Positions 16,981 to 23,600 of a DNA stretch of 36,571 nucleotides are shown one piece after another. Source of the DNA: a virus; the IMG/VR virus record IMGVR_UViG_3300027741_000010, positions 1-36,571 of that record. One strand, written 5' to 3'. The notes beneath the pieces were generated by a model, which worked only from the letters and a program-made list of their open reading frames with translations, was not told the origin of the DNA and did no database searches. The translations under genes were made by a program, and so were the position numbers. Position 1 is the stretch's first letter; every line of letters begins with the position of its first letter.

Positions 16981-17640
16981 ATGAGTGTGACAGTTGTTAT
17001 CCCCACTATTGGGGCTAGTACCCTTTTTGATGCAGTCGATAGTGTACTGGATCAGGACTATGACACTGAGTGTATGGTTGTCATAGATGGCTTTGAATAC
17101 GAAGATAAGGTCTGGAATGAGATCTGGATGTTAGAAGAGCATCCAAGATGTCATGTAATGATTTTGCCTTACAACGTCGGTGCTAATGGTTTTTACGGAC
17201 ACAGGGTGTACGCAGCCATCGGTCACTTAGTAAACACAGATTATATCTGTTATTTAGATCAAGATAATTGGTTCGATGTTAATCATGTTAGTAGTCTTGT
17301 TAATGTTATTGACCGAAAAGGCCTTGATTGGGCTTACTCATATCGCAAGATCGTGGACAAACAGGGGAAACTGATCTGCAACGACAACTGCGAGAGCCTA
17401 GGTAAAACTACTCAGTTTGTTGATACCAACTGTTATATGGTGAGCCGTAAGGTTGCTGAGGCCATTGGGCATGTTTGGAATGGTGGCTGGGGTCGAGATC
17501 GTGTATTCTATGAGGTCGCCAGTAAGTATTTCCCAAACTTTGACGGATCTGGGTTATATACGGTAAACTATAGGCTTGACGGAAATCCTGACAGCGTGAA
17601 GGCTGAGTTTTTCCTTGAAGGTAACAAGAAGAGGGCGTAA
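16981..17640 (+). CDS. Family 2-type glycosyltransferase
   Basis: The 219-residue protein has the GT-A start 'TVVIPTIGASTLFDAVDSVL' (residues 4-23), a 'VVID' strand (33-36), the metal-binding DQD motif in 'CYLDQDNWF' (Asp93 and Asp95) and a late 'GGWGRDRVFY'. It is about the length of a bare GT2 catalytic domain and has no membrane anchor. The sugar donor and acceptor cannot be read from sequence. It follows an AGGGGTC motif four bases before ATG and sits directly before the holin, so it is expressed late. Late expression would suit modification of virion proteins or host surface glycan. Confidence 0.85.
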   Translation: MSVTVVIPTIGASTLFDAVDSVLDQDYDTECMVVIDGFEYEDKVWNEIWMLEEHPRCHVMILPYNVGANGFYGHRVYAAIGHLVNTDYICYLDQDNWFDVNHVSSLVNVIDRKGLDWAYSYRKIVDKQGKLICNDNCESLGKTTQFVDTNCYMVSRKVAEAIGHVWNGGWGRDRVFYEVASKYFPNFDGSGLYTVNYRLDGNPDSVKAEFFLEGNKKRA

Positions 17641-18029
17641 TGGCTTTTGGTATAGATGATGCTATTGCGGCTGGCTTAAAGGTTCTAGACAAGTTTGTTC
17701 CAGATCCTGAAGCAAAGGCGAAGGCTGAAGCTGAGTTACGTTCTTCTTTACAACAATGGGATAAGGCACAGACAGATGTTAATGCAGTGGAGGCTTCTAA
17801 CCCGAATCTATTCGTTGCTGGCTGGAGGCCTATGATTGGTTGGGTCTGTGCTTTGGCACTGGCCTATCAATATTTGGTTTGTCCTCTCGGTATGTGGATC
17901 GCTACCTCTTTACATTTGGCGGTAACAACGCCACCTAAGCTAGATGATAGTCTTTGGCAGCTCATGTTCGGTATGCTAGGCATGGGTGGTCTTAGGACTT
18001 TTGAAAAGCTAAAAGGGGTCACTAAATGA
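17640..18029 (+). CDS. Three-TM holin (GTA-type holin family)
   Basis: The 129-residue protein has a charged N-terminal helix (about 1-50) followed by the signature 'FVAGWRPMIGWVCALALAYQYLV' (first TM), a second hydrophobic stretch near 80-92, and 'LMFGMLGMGGLRTFEKLKG' near the C-terminus. This matches the 3TM holin family (PF11351 from memory), best known from alphaproteobacterial gene-transfer agents and phages. It opens the inner membrane so that the endolysin, encoded next with a four-base ATGA overlap, can reach the peptidoglycan. Confidence 0.88.
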   Translation: MAFGIDDAIAAGLKVLDKFVPDPEAKAKAEAELRSSLQQWDKAQTDVNAVEASNPNLFVAGWRPMIGWVCALALAYQYLVCPLGMWIATSLHLAVTTPPKLDDSLWQLMFGMLGMGGLRTFEKLKGVTK

Positions 18030-18541
18030 AAAATAACTTTGAACAGTGCTTGGAATTGGTGCTGCGGTCTGAAGGTGGGTTTGTTCAGAATCCTAAAGAT
18101 CCAGGCGGTGCTACCAATCTTGGCGTGACTAAAGCAACTTACGAGTCTTATGTAGGTCATGCAGTCACGGTTGATGACATCAAGGCATTGACACCTGATA
18201 CCGTTGCTCCGTTGTACAAAAAAATGTACTGGGACAAGGTGCACAGCGATAATATCGCTCTTGGTTTAGATTATGCTTTGTTTGACTTCGCTGTTAATTC
18301 AGGCCCACGTCAGGCTACCAAGTTTATTCAGAACATTGCCAGAGTTCCTGCTGATGGCATGATGGGTGATCGCACTGTGCAGCAGCTTGCAAATTTAGAT
18401 CCCAGTGATTGCATTACACGTTTGTGTTCAGAGCGTCTTCAGTTTTTAAAACAGCTCAACACCTGGGATACGTTTGGCAAAGGCTGGCAAAAGCGCGTCT
18501 CTGATGTACAAAAACGCGCTCTTGATATGGTTAACGCTTAA
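18026..18541 (+). CDS. Endolysin, glycoside hydrolase family 108
   Basis: The 171-residue protein has the family start 'LRSEGGFVQNPKDPGGATN' with the likely catalytic Glu16 in the SEGG motif. 'LGVTKATYE', 'MYWDKVHSD' and 'LDYALFDFAVNSGP' follow in the usual order. A peptidoglycan-binding-type C-terminal part starts at about residue 90 ('ADGMMGDRT'). It cleaves peptidoglycan glycan strands at lysis. It has no signal peptide, consistent with release through the holin encoded just upstream. It is the last gene of the late unit and faces the convergent early operon. Confidence 0.9.
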   Translation: MKNNFEQCLELVLRSEGGFVQNPKDPGGATNLGVTKATYESYVGHAVTVDDIKALTPDTVAPLYKKMYWDKVHSDNIALGLDYALFDFAVNSGPRQATKFIQNIARVPADGMMGDRTVQQLANLDPSDCITRLCSERLQFLKQLNTWDTFGKGWQKRVSDVQKRALDMVNA

Positions 18542-18565
18542 TCTTGCGTACTAAGTAATTATACG

Positions 18566-18636
18566 AGTGCAGGATGTGCTGCACTGAATACATGTTAGTG
18601 CTGGATAGAAGTAAAAACTTAAAGGTTTCTCTATCC
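18566..18636. terminator. Hairpin region between convergent late and early units
   Basis: Two hairpins fill the gap between endolysin and the convergent glycosyltransferase: AGTGCAG/CTGCACT (18566-18572 with 18579-18585), and GGATAGA/TCTATCC (18603-18609 with 18630-18636) enclosing AAGT/ACTT. No long T-run follows on either strand, so this is not a textbook intrinsic terminator. Position and paired symmetry make a bidirectional transcript end likely. Confidence 0.4.
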
Positions 18637-18637
18637 A

Positions 18638-19369
18638 TCACATCAACTTTCCATCAAAGGCATAAGTGCCGTGGTGAGACAATTGCACCCAAGGTGCTGC
18701 GTAAACCTTACCGCCATGCAAGCGCCACTGACGGCAGAAGTGATAATCCTCTGACAGCAAACGCTCTGTGCCAGGCTCAATGCTCTCTGTAAAGAACTGG
18801 TAAATACGTTCACGAGGAGCATCTACTTGAGAAAGATCCACTACGTCATTGATATAGCTAGGTGTTTTCTCAATTAACTCATCAAATACTACACGCCTGA
18901 TGAGCATAAAGCCAGTGCCACCTGCCCAGATCTCTAGAGGCTCACCCACTGGAACAGTGACACTGCCAGCATAGTCAATAAGGTTAAGTACCCAAGAGCC
19001 AGTATAATGCTTAAGATTGTTAGGGTCTTCTCCATTTTTAACCCCTTTGGCTACTTGCTGCCAGTTGATTTCTTTCTTCGGATAAATGCCACAAATGATC
19101 TCTTTGTCAGCGTCAATCATAGGTATGACTTGCTCGGCAAAGAACTGAATGTCCGAGTCAATGAAGAAGAGATAGTCCGCATCTGTCTTTAGGAACTGGT
19201 GGACAAGAGCATTACGTCCACGAGTGATAAGGCTTTCGTTCACAAGTACGCTAACCATTGCCTGATGCCCTGCCTGAGCAAAAACATTTTGCAGGTTAAG
19301 AATACTTGTCATGAACATTGCATTACAGTTACCGCCATAACAAGGTGTAGCAATAAATATTTTAGCCAT
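18638..19369 (-). CDS. GT-A fold glycosyltransferase
   Basis: The 243-residue protein begins 'KIFIATPCYGG' (residues 3-13), then 'LITRGRNALVHQFL' (48-60). The metal-binding motif DSD (Asp71 and Asp73) lies in 'YLFFIDSDIQF', followed by 'GTGFMLIRR' and the late 'SEDYHFCRQW', which would hold the catalytic base. This is the pattern of a phage glycosyltransferase group related to Anp1/GT-A enzymes. It is the last gene of the early - strand operon, overlapping the GcrA gene by eight bases. Acceptor unknown; early expression would suit a cell-wall, lipopolysaccharide or DNA target. Confidence 0.85.
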   Translation of the reverse strand: MAKIFIATPCYGGNCNAMFMTSILNLQNVFAQAGHQAMVSVLVNESLITRGRNALVHQFLKTDADYLFFIDSDIQFFAEQVIPMIDADKEIICGIYPKKEINWQQVAKGVKNGEDPNNLKHYTGSWVLNLIDYAGSVTVPVGEPLEIWAGGTGFMLIRRVVFDELIEKTPSYINDVVDLSQVDAPRERIYQFFTESIEPGTERLLSEDYHFCRQWRLHGGKVYAAPWVQLSHHGTYAFDGKLM

Positions 19370-19832
19370 GTCGTAGCTGACCCCTCATATCAAAAACAGG
19401 TTGTTTGTTATAAACTAGCGTAAAATGTTCAGGACACCAGCTTTTCCCAAACATTGTTCGTTTGCCGCAGACCCGTGTATTTTCACCTACTGGTTCCCCC
19501 TCGACCCACTTACACTGACGATTATTTGTATATACAAAAAGAACGCCAGTCGTTTGTTGAGGAGGCTTTACTTCTACAATAGGCTGCACAAACAGTTGCT
19601 TGACAGGTTTTGTTTCTATGACCTGTGGCTTGCGTGGCACTCTCTGTGCAGGCTTCTTAGGCCTGGAGTTCGATAGCCCAGCTCTGTGTATGTAACCTAT
19701 GATAGAGTTTTTAGTTCTATTTAACTTGATAGCAATATCAAGTATGGTTGCACCTTTCTCGTGCATTTCCAATAAAATTTTTCTGTGCTCATCAGGCCAG
19801 ATGGCAGAGGTGACAAACCTGCGCTTGTTCAT
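19362..19832 (-). CDS. gcrA-like: GcrA-type cell-cycle transcription regulator
   Basis: This 156-residue protein matches GcrA at both ends. An N-terminal helix-turn-helix spans about residues 12-55 ('WPDEHRKILLEMHEKGATI' then 'NSIIGYIHRAGLS'). The C-terminal motif shows CKW (Cys107), 'VCGK' (Cys122) and 'SWCPEH' (Cys133, His136), a probable zinc site and sigma-70-contact region. In alphaproteobacteria, GcrA binds RNA polymerase holoenzyme and acts at promoters with CcrM-methylated GANTC. I prefer ATG 19832 (TGATG overlap with the AT-hook gene); GTG 19835 would add one residue. The Pro/Lys-rich linker is typical. A phage copy could redirect host transcription or mimic host timing. Confidence 0.88.
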   Translation of the reverse strand: MNKRRFVTSAIWPDEHRKILLEMHEKGATILDIAIKLNRTKNSIIGYIHRAGLSNSRPKKPAQRVPRKPQVIETKPVKQLFVQPIVEVKPPQQTTGVLFVYTNNRQCKWVEGEPVGENTRVCGKRTMFGKSWCPEHFTLVYNKQPVFDMRGQLRHG

Positions 19833-20005
19833 CACAGCACCTTGCGTGGACGACCACGACCCCTCTTAACCACCTTTTCTTCCTTGGGTGGGCGACCTCT
19901 GCCGCGTGTAATTTTTGCTTCAACGGATGCTTTAAACATTACGTCAGAGATGTAACGCAAAAAGTTGGCAACCTTAATCAGTCGGTTCTGCTCTTCTAGT
20001 GTCAT
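19832..20005 (-). CDS. Small protein with two AT-hook motifs
   Basis: The 57-residue protein joins a helical N-terminal half (about 1-32, possible dimerisation helix) to a tail carrying two AT-hook-type motifs, RGRGRPPK (34-41) and RGRGRPRK (48-55). AT-hooks grip the minor groove of AT-rich DNA. The start ATG overlaps the upstream stop (ATGA) and the stop overlaps the GcrA start (TGATG), so it is translated in line with both. It may be a DNA-bridging or nucleoid-type protein that silences or organises DNA alongside GcrA. The family is not recognised, but the motifs are explicit. Confidence 0.75.
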   Translation of the reverse strand: MTLEEQNRLIKVANFLRYISDVMFKASVEAKITRGRGRPPKEEKVVKRGRGRPRKVL

Positions 20006-20199
20006 GTGACCCTCGCTATATGCTGCTTTAGTTGAATATGAGTTATTGCTTTTAACTTGGTTTGTATGTGTTTCGTTCTCTTGTGTTTCTTTTGTGCCTC
20101 TTTAAGTTGAAGGATTAAAACCTCTCGCTCAGATAGAGGGCGGGGCTTTCTCAAGTCCCTTATAAACCTTTGTATTTTTAGCTTGGCTTTCATAAACAT
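20002..20199 (-). CDS. Small basic helical protein
   Basis: The 65-residue product is strongly basic (many Lys, Arg and His), predicted helical, and starts MFMKAK (a second ATG follows at 20193). It overlaps the upstream resolvase gene by 71 bases, which is long, but its stop overlaps the ATG of the AT-hook gene (ATGA), the coupling seen throughout this operon. It may bind nucleic acid. No family recognised. Confidence 0.5.
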   Translation of the reverse strand: MFMKAKLKIQRFIRDLRKPRPLSEREVLILQLKEAQKKHKRTKHIQTKLKAITHIQLKQHIARVT

Positions 20200-20500
20200 T
20201 CATCAGCTCCCAAAAATCTGACAGACGCATGATGACAATCTCTTCTTCACGGTCTGCTTTAGCTATGACGATTGGTTTCTGTATGCCAGACGCAGCCACA
20301 ATGGCTTGATCTAGCCAGCCGTAGACACGCCCGATGGTGGCGTATCTTTTACATTCAATAAGCCAGCGAGCGAGGTTAATGTCCCCGCCGCTGTCACGAG
20401 TTTGGTTTAAGTTTCGAGCAGCGTCATAGCCCATGCGCTTGAGTTCATTGACTATATCGCGCTCGAACTGGTGACCCTTATTGCGTTGCATTTTACCCAT
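20129..20500 (-). CDS. PD-(D/E)xK nuclease, Hjc-like Holliday junction resolvase
   Basis: The 123-residue protein shows the compact resolvase layout. Glu13 lies in an N-terminal 'GHQFERDIVNEL' helix, then 'RNLNQTRDSGGDI' (Asp40), then 'LIECKR' (Glu49-x-Lys51). These residues form the metal site of the archaeal-type Hjc family. It would cut branched DNA produced by recombination or replication before packaging. Its neighbours encode an SSB-like protein, RecT and the YqaJ exonuclease, so the recombination set is complete. Start and upstream stop overlap (TAATG). Confidence 0.82.
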   Translation of the reverse strand: MGKMQRNKGHQFERDIVNELKRMGYDAARNLNQTRDSGGDINLARWLIECKRYATIGRVYGWLDQAIVAASGIQKPIVIAKADREEEIVIMRLSDFWELMNVYESQAKNTKVYKGLEKAPPSI

Positions 20501-20748
20501 TAAAAGGGAACCTCATTGTCATCACGGCTGACTGGGCGTGGATATTCTTGCTTTGCCTGACCGTCTGGCTTCCAAGTGTTGTGCTTAAGATTGATGCCTT
20601 TATAATCATTATGCCAAGCACTTAGCTTCACTTCTTCACCTGCCTTAACGTCTTCTAAAAGAATAACACCACCAGTAAAATCTGGGTGAGAGGGTGCTAA
20701 TTTCTTGTCGTTTACGCGCAGTGACCCGTAACCTGGTTTTTTAGCCAT
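20500..20748 (-). CDS. Putative single-stranded-DNA-binding protein with SSB-type acidic tip
   Basis: The 82-residue protein is small for an SSB. It is beta-rich with aromatic residues ('LSAWHNDYKGINLKHNTW') and ends 'SRDDNEVPF', very like the acidic DDxxPF tip through which bacterial SSB recruits recombination and replication proteins. Lying directly between RecT and the resolvase strengthens the reading. The OB fold itself cannot be proven by eye. It could also be a RecT accessory factor. Confidence 0.65.
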   Translation of the reverse strand: MAKKPGYGSLRVNDKKLAPSHPDFTGGVILLEDVKAGEEVKLSAWHNDYKGINLKHNTWKPDGQAKQEYPRPVSRDDNEVPF

Positions 20749-21485
20749 TACATTTTCTCCATAATATCTTTATTGACGCTAGATAGTTGCTTCAGGCGAT
20801 CAGTCTTCTCATCGTCTGTAAGTTTTTTAGAGTCCGAGATCCGCTCGGTCAGCTCCATGTAAGCATCGGGCCAACGGTCTTCTTCGACCCACATATGCAC
20901 CTTGCGATCACCGCTTCCGTCTGGGATGTAGAGAGGCAGCTTGCCAGTGTGATCTTCTTCAATCTCCTCAACCAGCTCCATGTGAGCGATCTGCACAGGT
21001 TCTTTGTAAGACTTGTCAAAGTCCATGACCTCCTCGACCGCATAGTGACCAAGGATGCAAGCAGGATAAACACGCCGCACACCTTCAGAGATGACCCGCG
21101 CAGCCAGCATAGCCCTAGGGTAATTCTTCCAGTTGTCCTTTTTGGCAAGCCCGATGTCGTGTGCCTGCTTAAGCGTCCATGCAAGCGTCAGAGTGCCACC
21201 AGCGGGGTGAGAGAACGTCATCTCCACCTTGTCATCAGTATAAGCACCATACTCAACCTTGCCACCAGCAAGCTGAAAGCGGGCAAGAATGGCCTGAGAC
21301 TTAAGCGCAGGACGACCCTGAATGATGTCGTATTCCTGCACAACCGTTGCTGGGTGCTTATTCTCTGCCTGAGCCACAGCCATGATAGCCATGACCTGAT
21401 CCTCAGACTTAAACCCATAAAACCCTGACTTAACAATGGCTTGCGCCATAGACTTCATGTCATTCATTGGAACCAAAGATGTCAT
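20748..21485 (-). CDS. recT: RecT-family single-strand annealing protein
   Basis: The 245-residue protein has the conserved RecT-like core: 'MAQAIVKSGFYGFKSEDQ' (residues 13-30), 'VMAIMAVAQAENKHPATVVQ', 'YDIIQGRPALKSQAILARFQ', 'GGKVEYG' and 'YPRAMLAARVISEGVRRVYP' (about 143-162). It anneals complementary single strands at the ends made by the paired 5'-3' exonuclease (YqaJ-type, 22126-23046). In phages this pair supports recombination-dependent replication, end repair and concatemer formation. A charged C-terminal tail (about 185-245) is probably for partner contact. AGGAAA precedes the ATG. Confidence 0.88.
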   Translation of the reverse strand: MTSLVPMNDMKSMAQAIVKSGFYGFKSEDQVMAIMAVAQAENKHPATVVQEYDIIQGRPALKSQAILARFQLAGGKVEYGAYTDDKVEMTFSHPAGGTLTLAWTLKQAHDIGLAKKDNWKNYPRAMLAARVISEGVRRVYPACILGHYAVEEVMDFDKSYKEPVQIAHMELVEEIEEDHTGKLPLYIPDGSGDRKVHMWVEEDRWPDAYMELTERISDSKKLTDDEKTDRLKQLSSVNKDIMEKM

Positions 21486-21487
21486 GG

Positions 21488-21715
21488 TTATTTCCTATTC
21501 ATTTTTACTAAATTGTAATTTTTGTTTCTGTTAATTCCTGTTTCTGTCCAAGATTGTAATTTCCACTTATTAGTGCTGACACAGTCTTTATAAATTTCCA
21601 AAGCACCATGAACTGAATATTTACCATGCCCATCAATCGCATAAATGCGAACCCAATGACCATCATCAGTTGTGTATCCACTTTCAAGATCAATTAGATG
21701 AGGTTTCTTCGGCAT
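21488..21715 (-). CDS. Hypothetical protein in recombination operon
   Basis: I choose ATG 21715 because GAGGAAG lies just upstream; an in-frame TTG at 21721 is less likely. The 75-residue product has a beta-rich middle ('GHWVRIYAIDGHGKYSVHGAL') and a basic tail. No known motif. It overlaps its upstream neighbour by 26 bases and ends two bases before the RecT start, so it belongs to the same transcript. Confidence 0.65.
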   Translation of the reverse strand: MPKKPHLIDLESGYTTDDGHWVRIYAIDGHGKYSVHGALEIYKDCVSTNKWKLQSWTETGINRNKNYNLVKMNRK

Positions 21716-21908
21716 CTTCAACTTCCTCTTTTGTTAACTCAATGTCGTAAACCTTTGAAATAAAATCCATAATGTCTTTCAAAGGGAATGTGGCTGCTGA
21801 TGACTGATTGCTGTTTGTTACAATCACAGTGATGGTGTCATCACCGTTGTCACAGAACGTCAGCATAGAATGTTTTTCATTAAATAACCGAACTTCTGTC
21901 TTCATCAT
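21690..21908 (-). CDS. Hypothetical acidic protein in recombination operon
   Basis: The 72-residue product starts with two Met codons (21908 and 21905), has a beta-hairpin-like 'NGDDTITVIVTNSN' and ends in an acidic 'KEEVEDAEETSSN' tail. Its start overlaps the upstream stop. It lies between a coiled-coil protein and another unknown gene in the exonuclease-RecT operon and may be an accessory or inhibitor protein. No family recognised. Confidence 0.65.
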   Translation of the reverse strand: MMKTEVRLFNEKHSMLTFCDNGDDTITVIVTNSNQSSAATFPLKDIMDFISKVYDIELTKEEVEDAEETSSN

Positions 21909-22129
21909 TTTTTTGCCCTTTTCCGGTTAGAGGATCTCAAATCGTTGATTTGAGTTTCAAGCAAATCTTTGTTGCGTTCGTATCGCTGGATAAGATCAGC
22001 TTGAACATCAATCCTTTTTTTCAATTCATGTATCTTTTCGTTCAGTTGTTTATTGATTTCTGCTGTAGCGATCATACGCCCCAAAAGAAAATCTGCTGTC
22101 TGAATTGGAACCTCTGTCATCTGTGTCAT
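21905..22129 (-). CDS. Small coiled-coil protein downstream of exonuclease
   Basis: The 74-residue protein is almost entirely helical with a heptad-like charged pattern from about residue 22 ('INKQLNEKIHELKKRIDVQ') to 65, and a basic end ('SSNRKRAKK'). The start overlaps the exonuclease stop by four bases (ATGA). Oligomerisation or nucleic-acid contact is plausible. Function unknown. Confidence 0.7.
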   Translation of the reverse strand: MTQMTEVPIQTADFLLGRMIATAEINKQLNEKIHELKKRIDVQADLIQRYERNKDLLETQINDLRSSNRKRAKK

Positions 22130-23046
22130 TTTACTAAAAACCTCCGTGATCCTGCAGTTTCATCCTTGTATTGCTCGTAAAGTTTAGGATTTTCCTGCTC
22201 AAAACGCTTGGCGTTGAACCGTTTGCTAGGCTTGGCTGTCTTCCATGTGACCAGAATATCACCAGCGACGTTGACCAGCTCTGCCTTGTCAGCCATGTAG
22301 GACATCAATCGAGCCTGAGCGATCTTTTCCTTGTTCTCAAGCTCTTTGATCCTGACCTTAATGTCCTTCAAGGCTTCGCAGTATTCCTCGATCACCTTGG
22401 TAGCAACGATGCTTGAGCCATCGTCCTTGCGATAGATGCTCTGAGCCTGCTCAACCGTCTCTGGGCTTGGCAGCTGACCTGTCTTGTGCATAGCCCACCA
22501 GCCAGCAGCGCGTTGGATGAAGTCTGCCTTCATCTCATCTGTAACATCAATGCGCCACCAACGGAACCGCTGACCACCGAACAGCACGGCAAAGTAAATG
22601 TGAGGCACGTCAAAAACTGTCGCCTCATGGATGCACTGCACAATGTCTTGCTCAGGCAGCTTCGTCCAGTGGTCGTCCATATCTGGGTATTTTTTGAACT
22701 GGTGATCGCCAAAGTTCTTAACCTCCAGCAGACCCTTGTCGCCTGTCCAGAAGTCACCATGTGCGCGAAGCCAAGGCTCGGTCGAGTGTGTGCCTGCTAC
22801 GTCAAGATCACGAACTGATATTCCAGTTGACTCTTCCCATAGCTTCCCGATTGCGCTTTCCAGAAATAACCCCATCTGCACCGCTTCGATGCCTGATAGA
22901 TTAGCGCGTTCTTTTTCGCCCCGCTTCTCCAGCAGCACGTCAAGGAGCTGACCCGAAACTGCTCGCCTCGAATCCGTTGCCCACCACGCACTTTGCCGTT
23001 CTTCTGGCGCAAAGCCTTCTCCGATAATATGTCCACCACTTGCCAT
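22126..23046 (-). CDS. YqaJ/lambda-exonuclease-like 5'-3' exonuclease
   Basis: The 306-residue protein carries the PD-(D/E)xK core of YqaJ-type recombinases: 'GLFLESAIGKLW' (Glu63), 'RAHGDFW' (Asp98) and 'LLEVKNF' (Glu108, Lys110), then 'IVQCIHEATVFDVPHIYFAVLFGG'. A C-terminal helical extension (about 215-306) follows, with basic residues. It resects duplex ends to expose 3' single strands for the RecT protein encoded four genes downstream. It lies two bases from the first gene of the operon, which reads from the strong promoter at 23290-23318. Confidence 0.85.
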   Translation of the reverse strand: MASGGHIIGEGFAPEERQSAWWATDSRRAVSGQLLDVLLEKRGEKERANLSGIEAVQMGLFLESAIGKLWEESTGISVRDLDVAGTHSTEPWLRAHGDFWTGDKGLLEVKNFGDHQFKKYPDMDDHWTKLPEQDIVQCIHEATVFDVPHIYFAVLFGGQRFRWWRIDVTDEMKADFIQRAAGWWAMHKTGQLPSPETVEQAQSIYRKDDGSSIVATKVIEEYCEALKDIKVRIKELENKEKIAQARLMSYMADKAELVNVAGDILVTWKTAKPSKRFNAKRFEQENPKLYEQYKDETAGSRRFLVK

Positions 23047-23047
23047 G

Positions 23048-23266
23048 TTATGCCTCTCCTACTGCTTTGCCGTTTTTAATATCAAAAGCGGCTGATTGAA
23101 TATCAACTTGCAGAAGGTGCAGACCATGCAGAGTATCAGCAAAAACCCCAACCACCTCACGAGGCAGCAAATGCGGATGTAACGCATAAAGCCCGTGCTT
23201 TGCTTGCTCTAGCACTGTGTGCATATTGCTCAAGTGCTGTAGATTTTGTTCAACTTCTTTTTTCAT
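23048..23266 (-). CDS. Small helical protein, first gene of recombination operon
   Basis: The 72-residue protein is helical and His/Leu-rich ('LSNMHTVLEQAKHGLYALHPHLLP'), with no membrane segment or catalytic motif. It is the promoter-proximal gene of the - strand operon, with an AGAGGGTC motif six bases before ATG. First position implies high and early expression. Function unknown. Confidence 0.7.
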   Translation of the reverse strand: MKKEVEQNLQHLSNMHTVLEQAKHGLYALHPHLLPREVVGVFADTLHGLHLLQVDIQSAAFDIKNGKAVGEA

Positions 23267-23289
23267 AGTAGCGACCCTCTAGGACTATC

Positions 23290-23318
23290 TTAATATATTA
23301 TATTATTAGACCTGTCAA
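23290..23318 (-). promoter_or_regulatory. Sigma-70 promoter of the leftward recombination operon
   Basis: On the - strand, a perfect TTGACA (23318-23313) is followed after 17 bases by TATTAA (23295-23290). A transcript would begin near 23283, a short leader before the ATG at 23266. The spacer is almost all A and T. It is the best match to a housekeeping promoter that I see in the window, in keeping with immediate-early use of host RNA polymerase. Confidence 0.75.
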
Positions 23319-23327
23319 CCAAGTTGA
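23315..23327. promoter_or_regulatory. Palindromic operator candidate between divergent promoters
   Basis: The sequence TCAAC-CAA-GTTGA is a perfect 5-3-5 palindrome. Its left half overlaps the -35 box of the leftward promoter and its right half overlaps the -35 box of the rightward one. A dimeric repressor here would block both. The adjacent rightward gene encodes a ribbon-helix-helix protein, the natural candidate binder. This is inference from position. Confidence 0.55.
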
Positions 23328-23352
23328 TAAATTATTTTACTTGTGCTAAAAA
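23324..23352 (+). promoter_or_regulatory. Rightward promoter for the RHH regulator
   Basis: TTGATA (23324-23329) and TAAAAA (23347-23352) are separated by 17 bases, with a TGTG just before the -10. The transcript would start near 23359, giving a leader of about 25 bases to ATG 23385, which has GGAG upstream. It is weaker than the opposing promoter by consensus match. Confidence 0.55.
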
Positions 23353-23384
23353 TTAGTCACCTTAACTTAAACATGGAGACTAAA

Positions 23385-23597
23385 ATGTCCGATCAACTTG
23401 TTAGAAAATCTATGCTTTTTCCTGAGACACTGTGGACTGAAATCGAGGATTTCCGTTTCGACAACCGCATCAAATCTGACGTTGAGGCTATTAGGCTTTT
23501 GATGAAAGCTGGCTTGCATTTTATTAAATTGCAGCAAGACGACCAGTTTGCACAAGCTGAGCAGGAAGCTGTGGAGCGTCTTAACGCACAGGGGTAA
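23385..23597 (+). CDS. Ribbon-helix-helix DNA-binding regulator
   Basis: I start at ATG 23385, preceded by GGAG; an in-frame TTG at 23343 lies within the promoter. The 70-residue protein has a short N-terminal strand (about 4-12, 'QLVRKSMLFP'), helix A ('ETLWTEIEDFRFDN') and helix B (about 31-45, 'DVEAIRLLMKAGLHF'), the Arc/MetJ-like plan, plus a Gln/Glu-rich helical tail. Such proteins bind short palindromes as dimers through the strand. The operator candidate lies about 60 bases upstream. It likely controls itself and the divergent recombination operon. Confidence 0.75.
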   Translation: MSDQLVRKSMLFPETLWTEIEDFRFDNRIKSDVEAIRLLMKAGLHFIKLQQDDQFAQAEQEAVERLNAQG

Positions 23598-23600
23598 GCC

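Noticed and set aside
20787-21428. A 213-residue + strand reading frame opposite RecT
   Set aside because: It lies entirely antisense to a clearly recognisable RecT gene, lacks a ribosome site and has an erratic composition rich in Leu, Arg, His and Cys.
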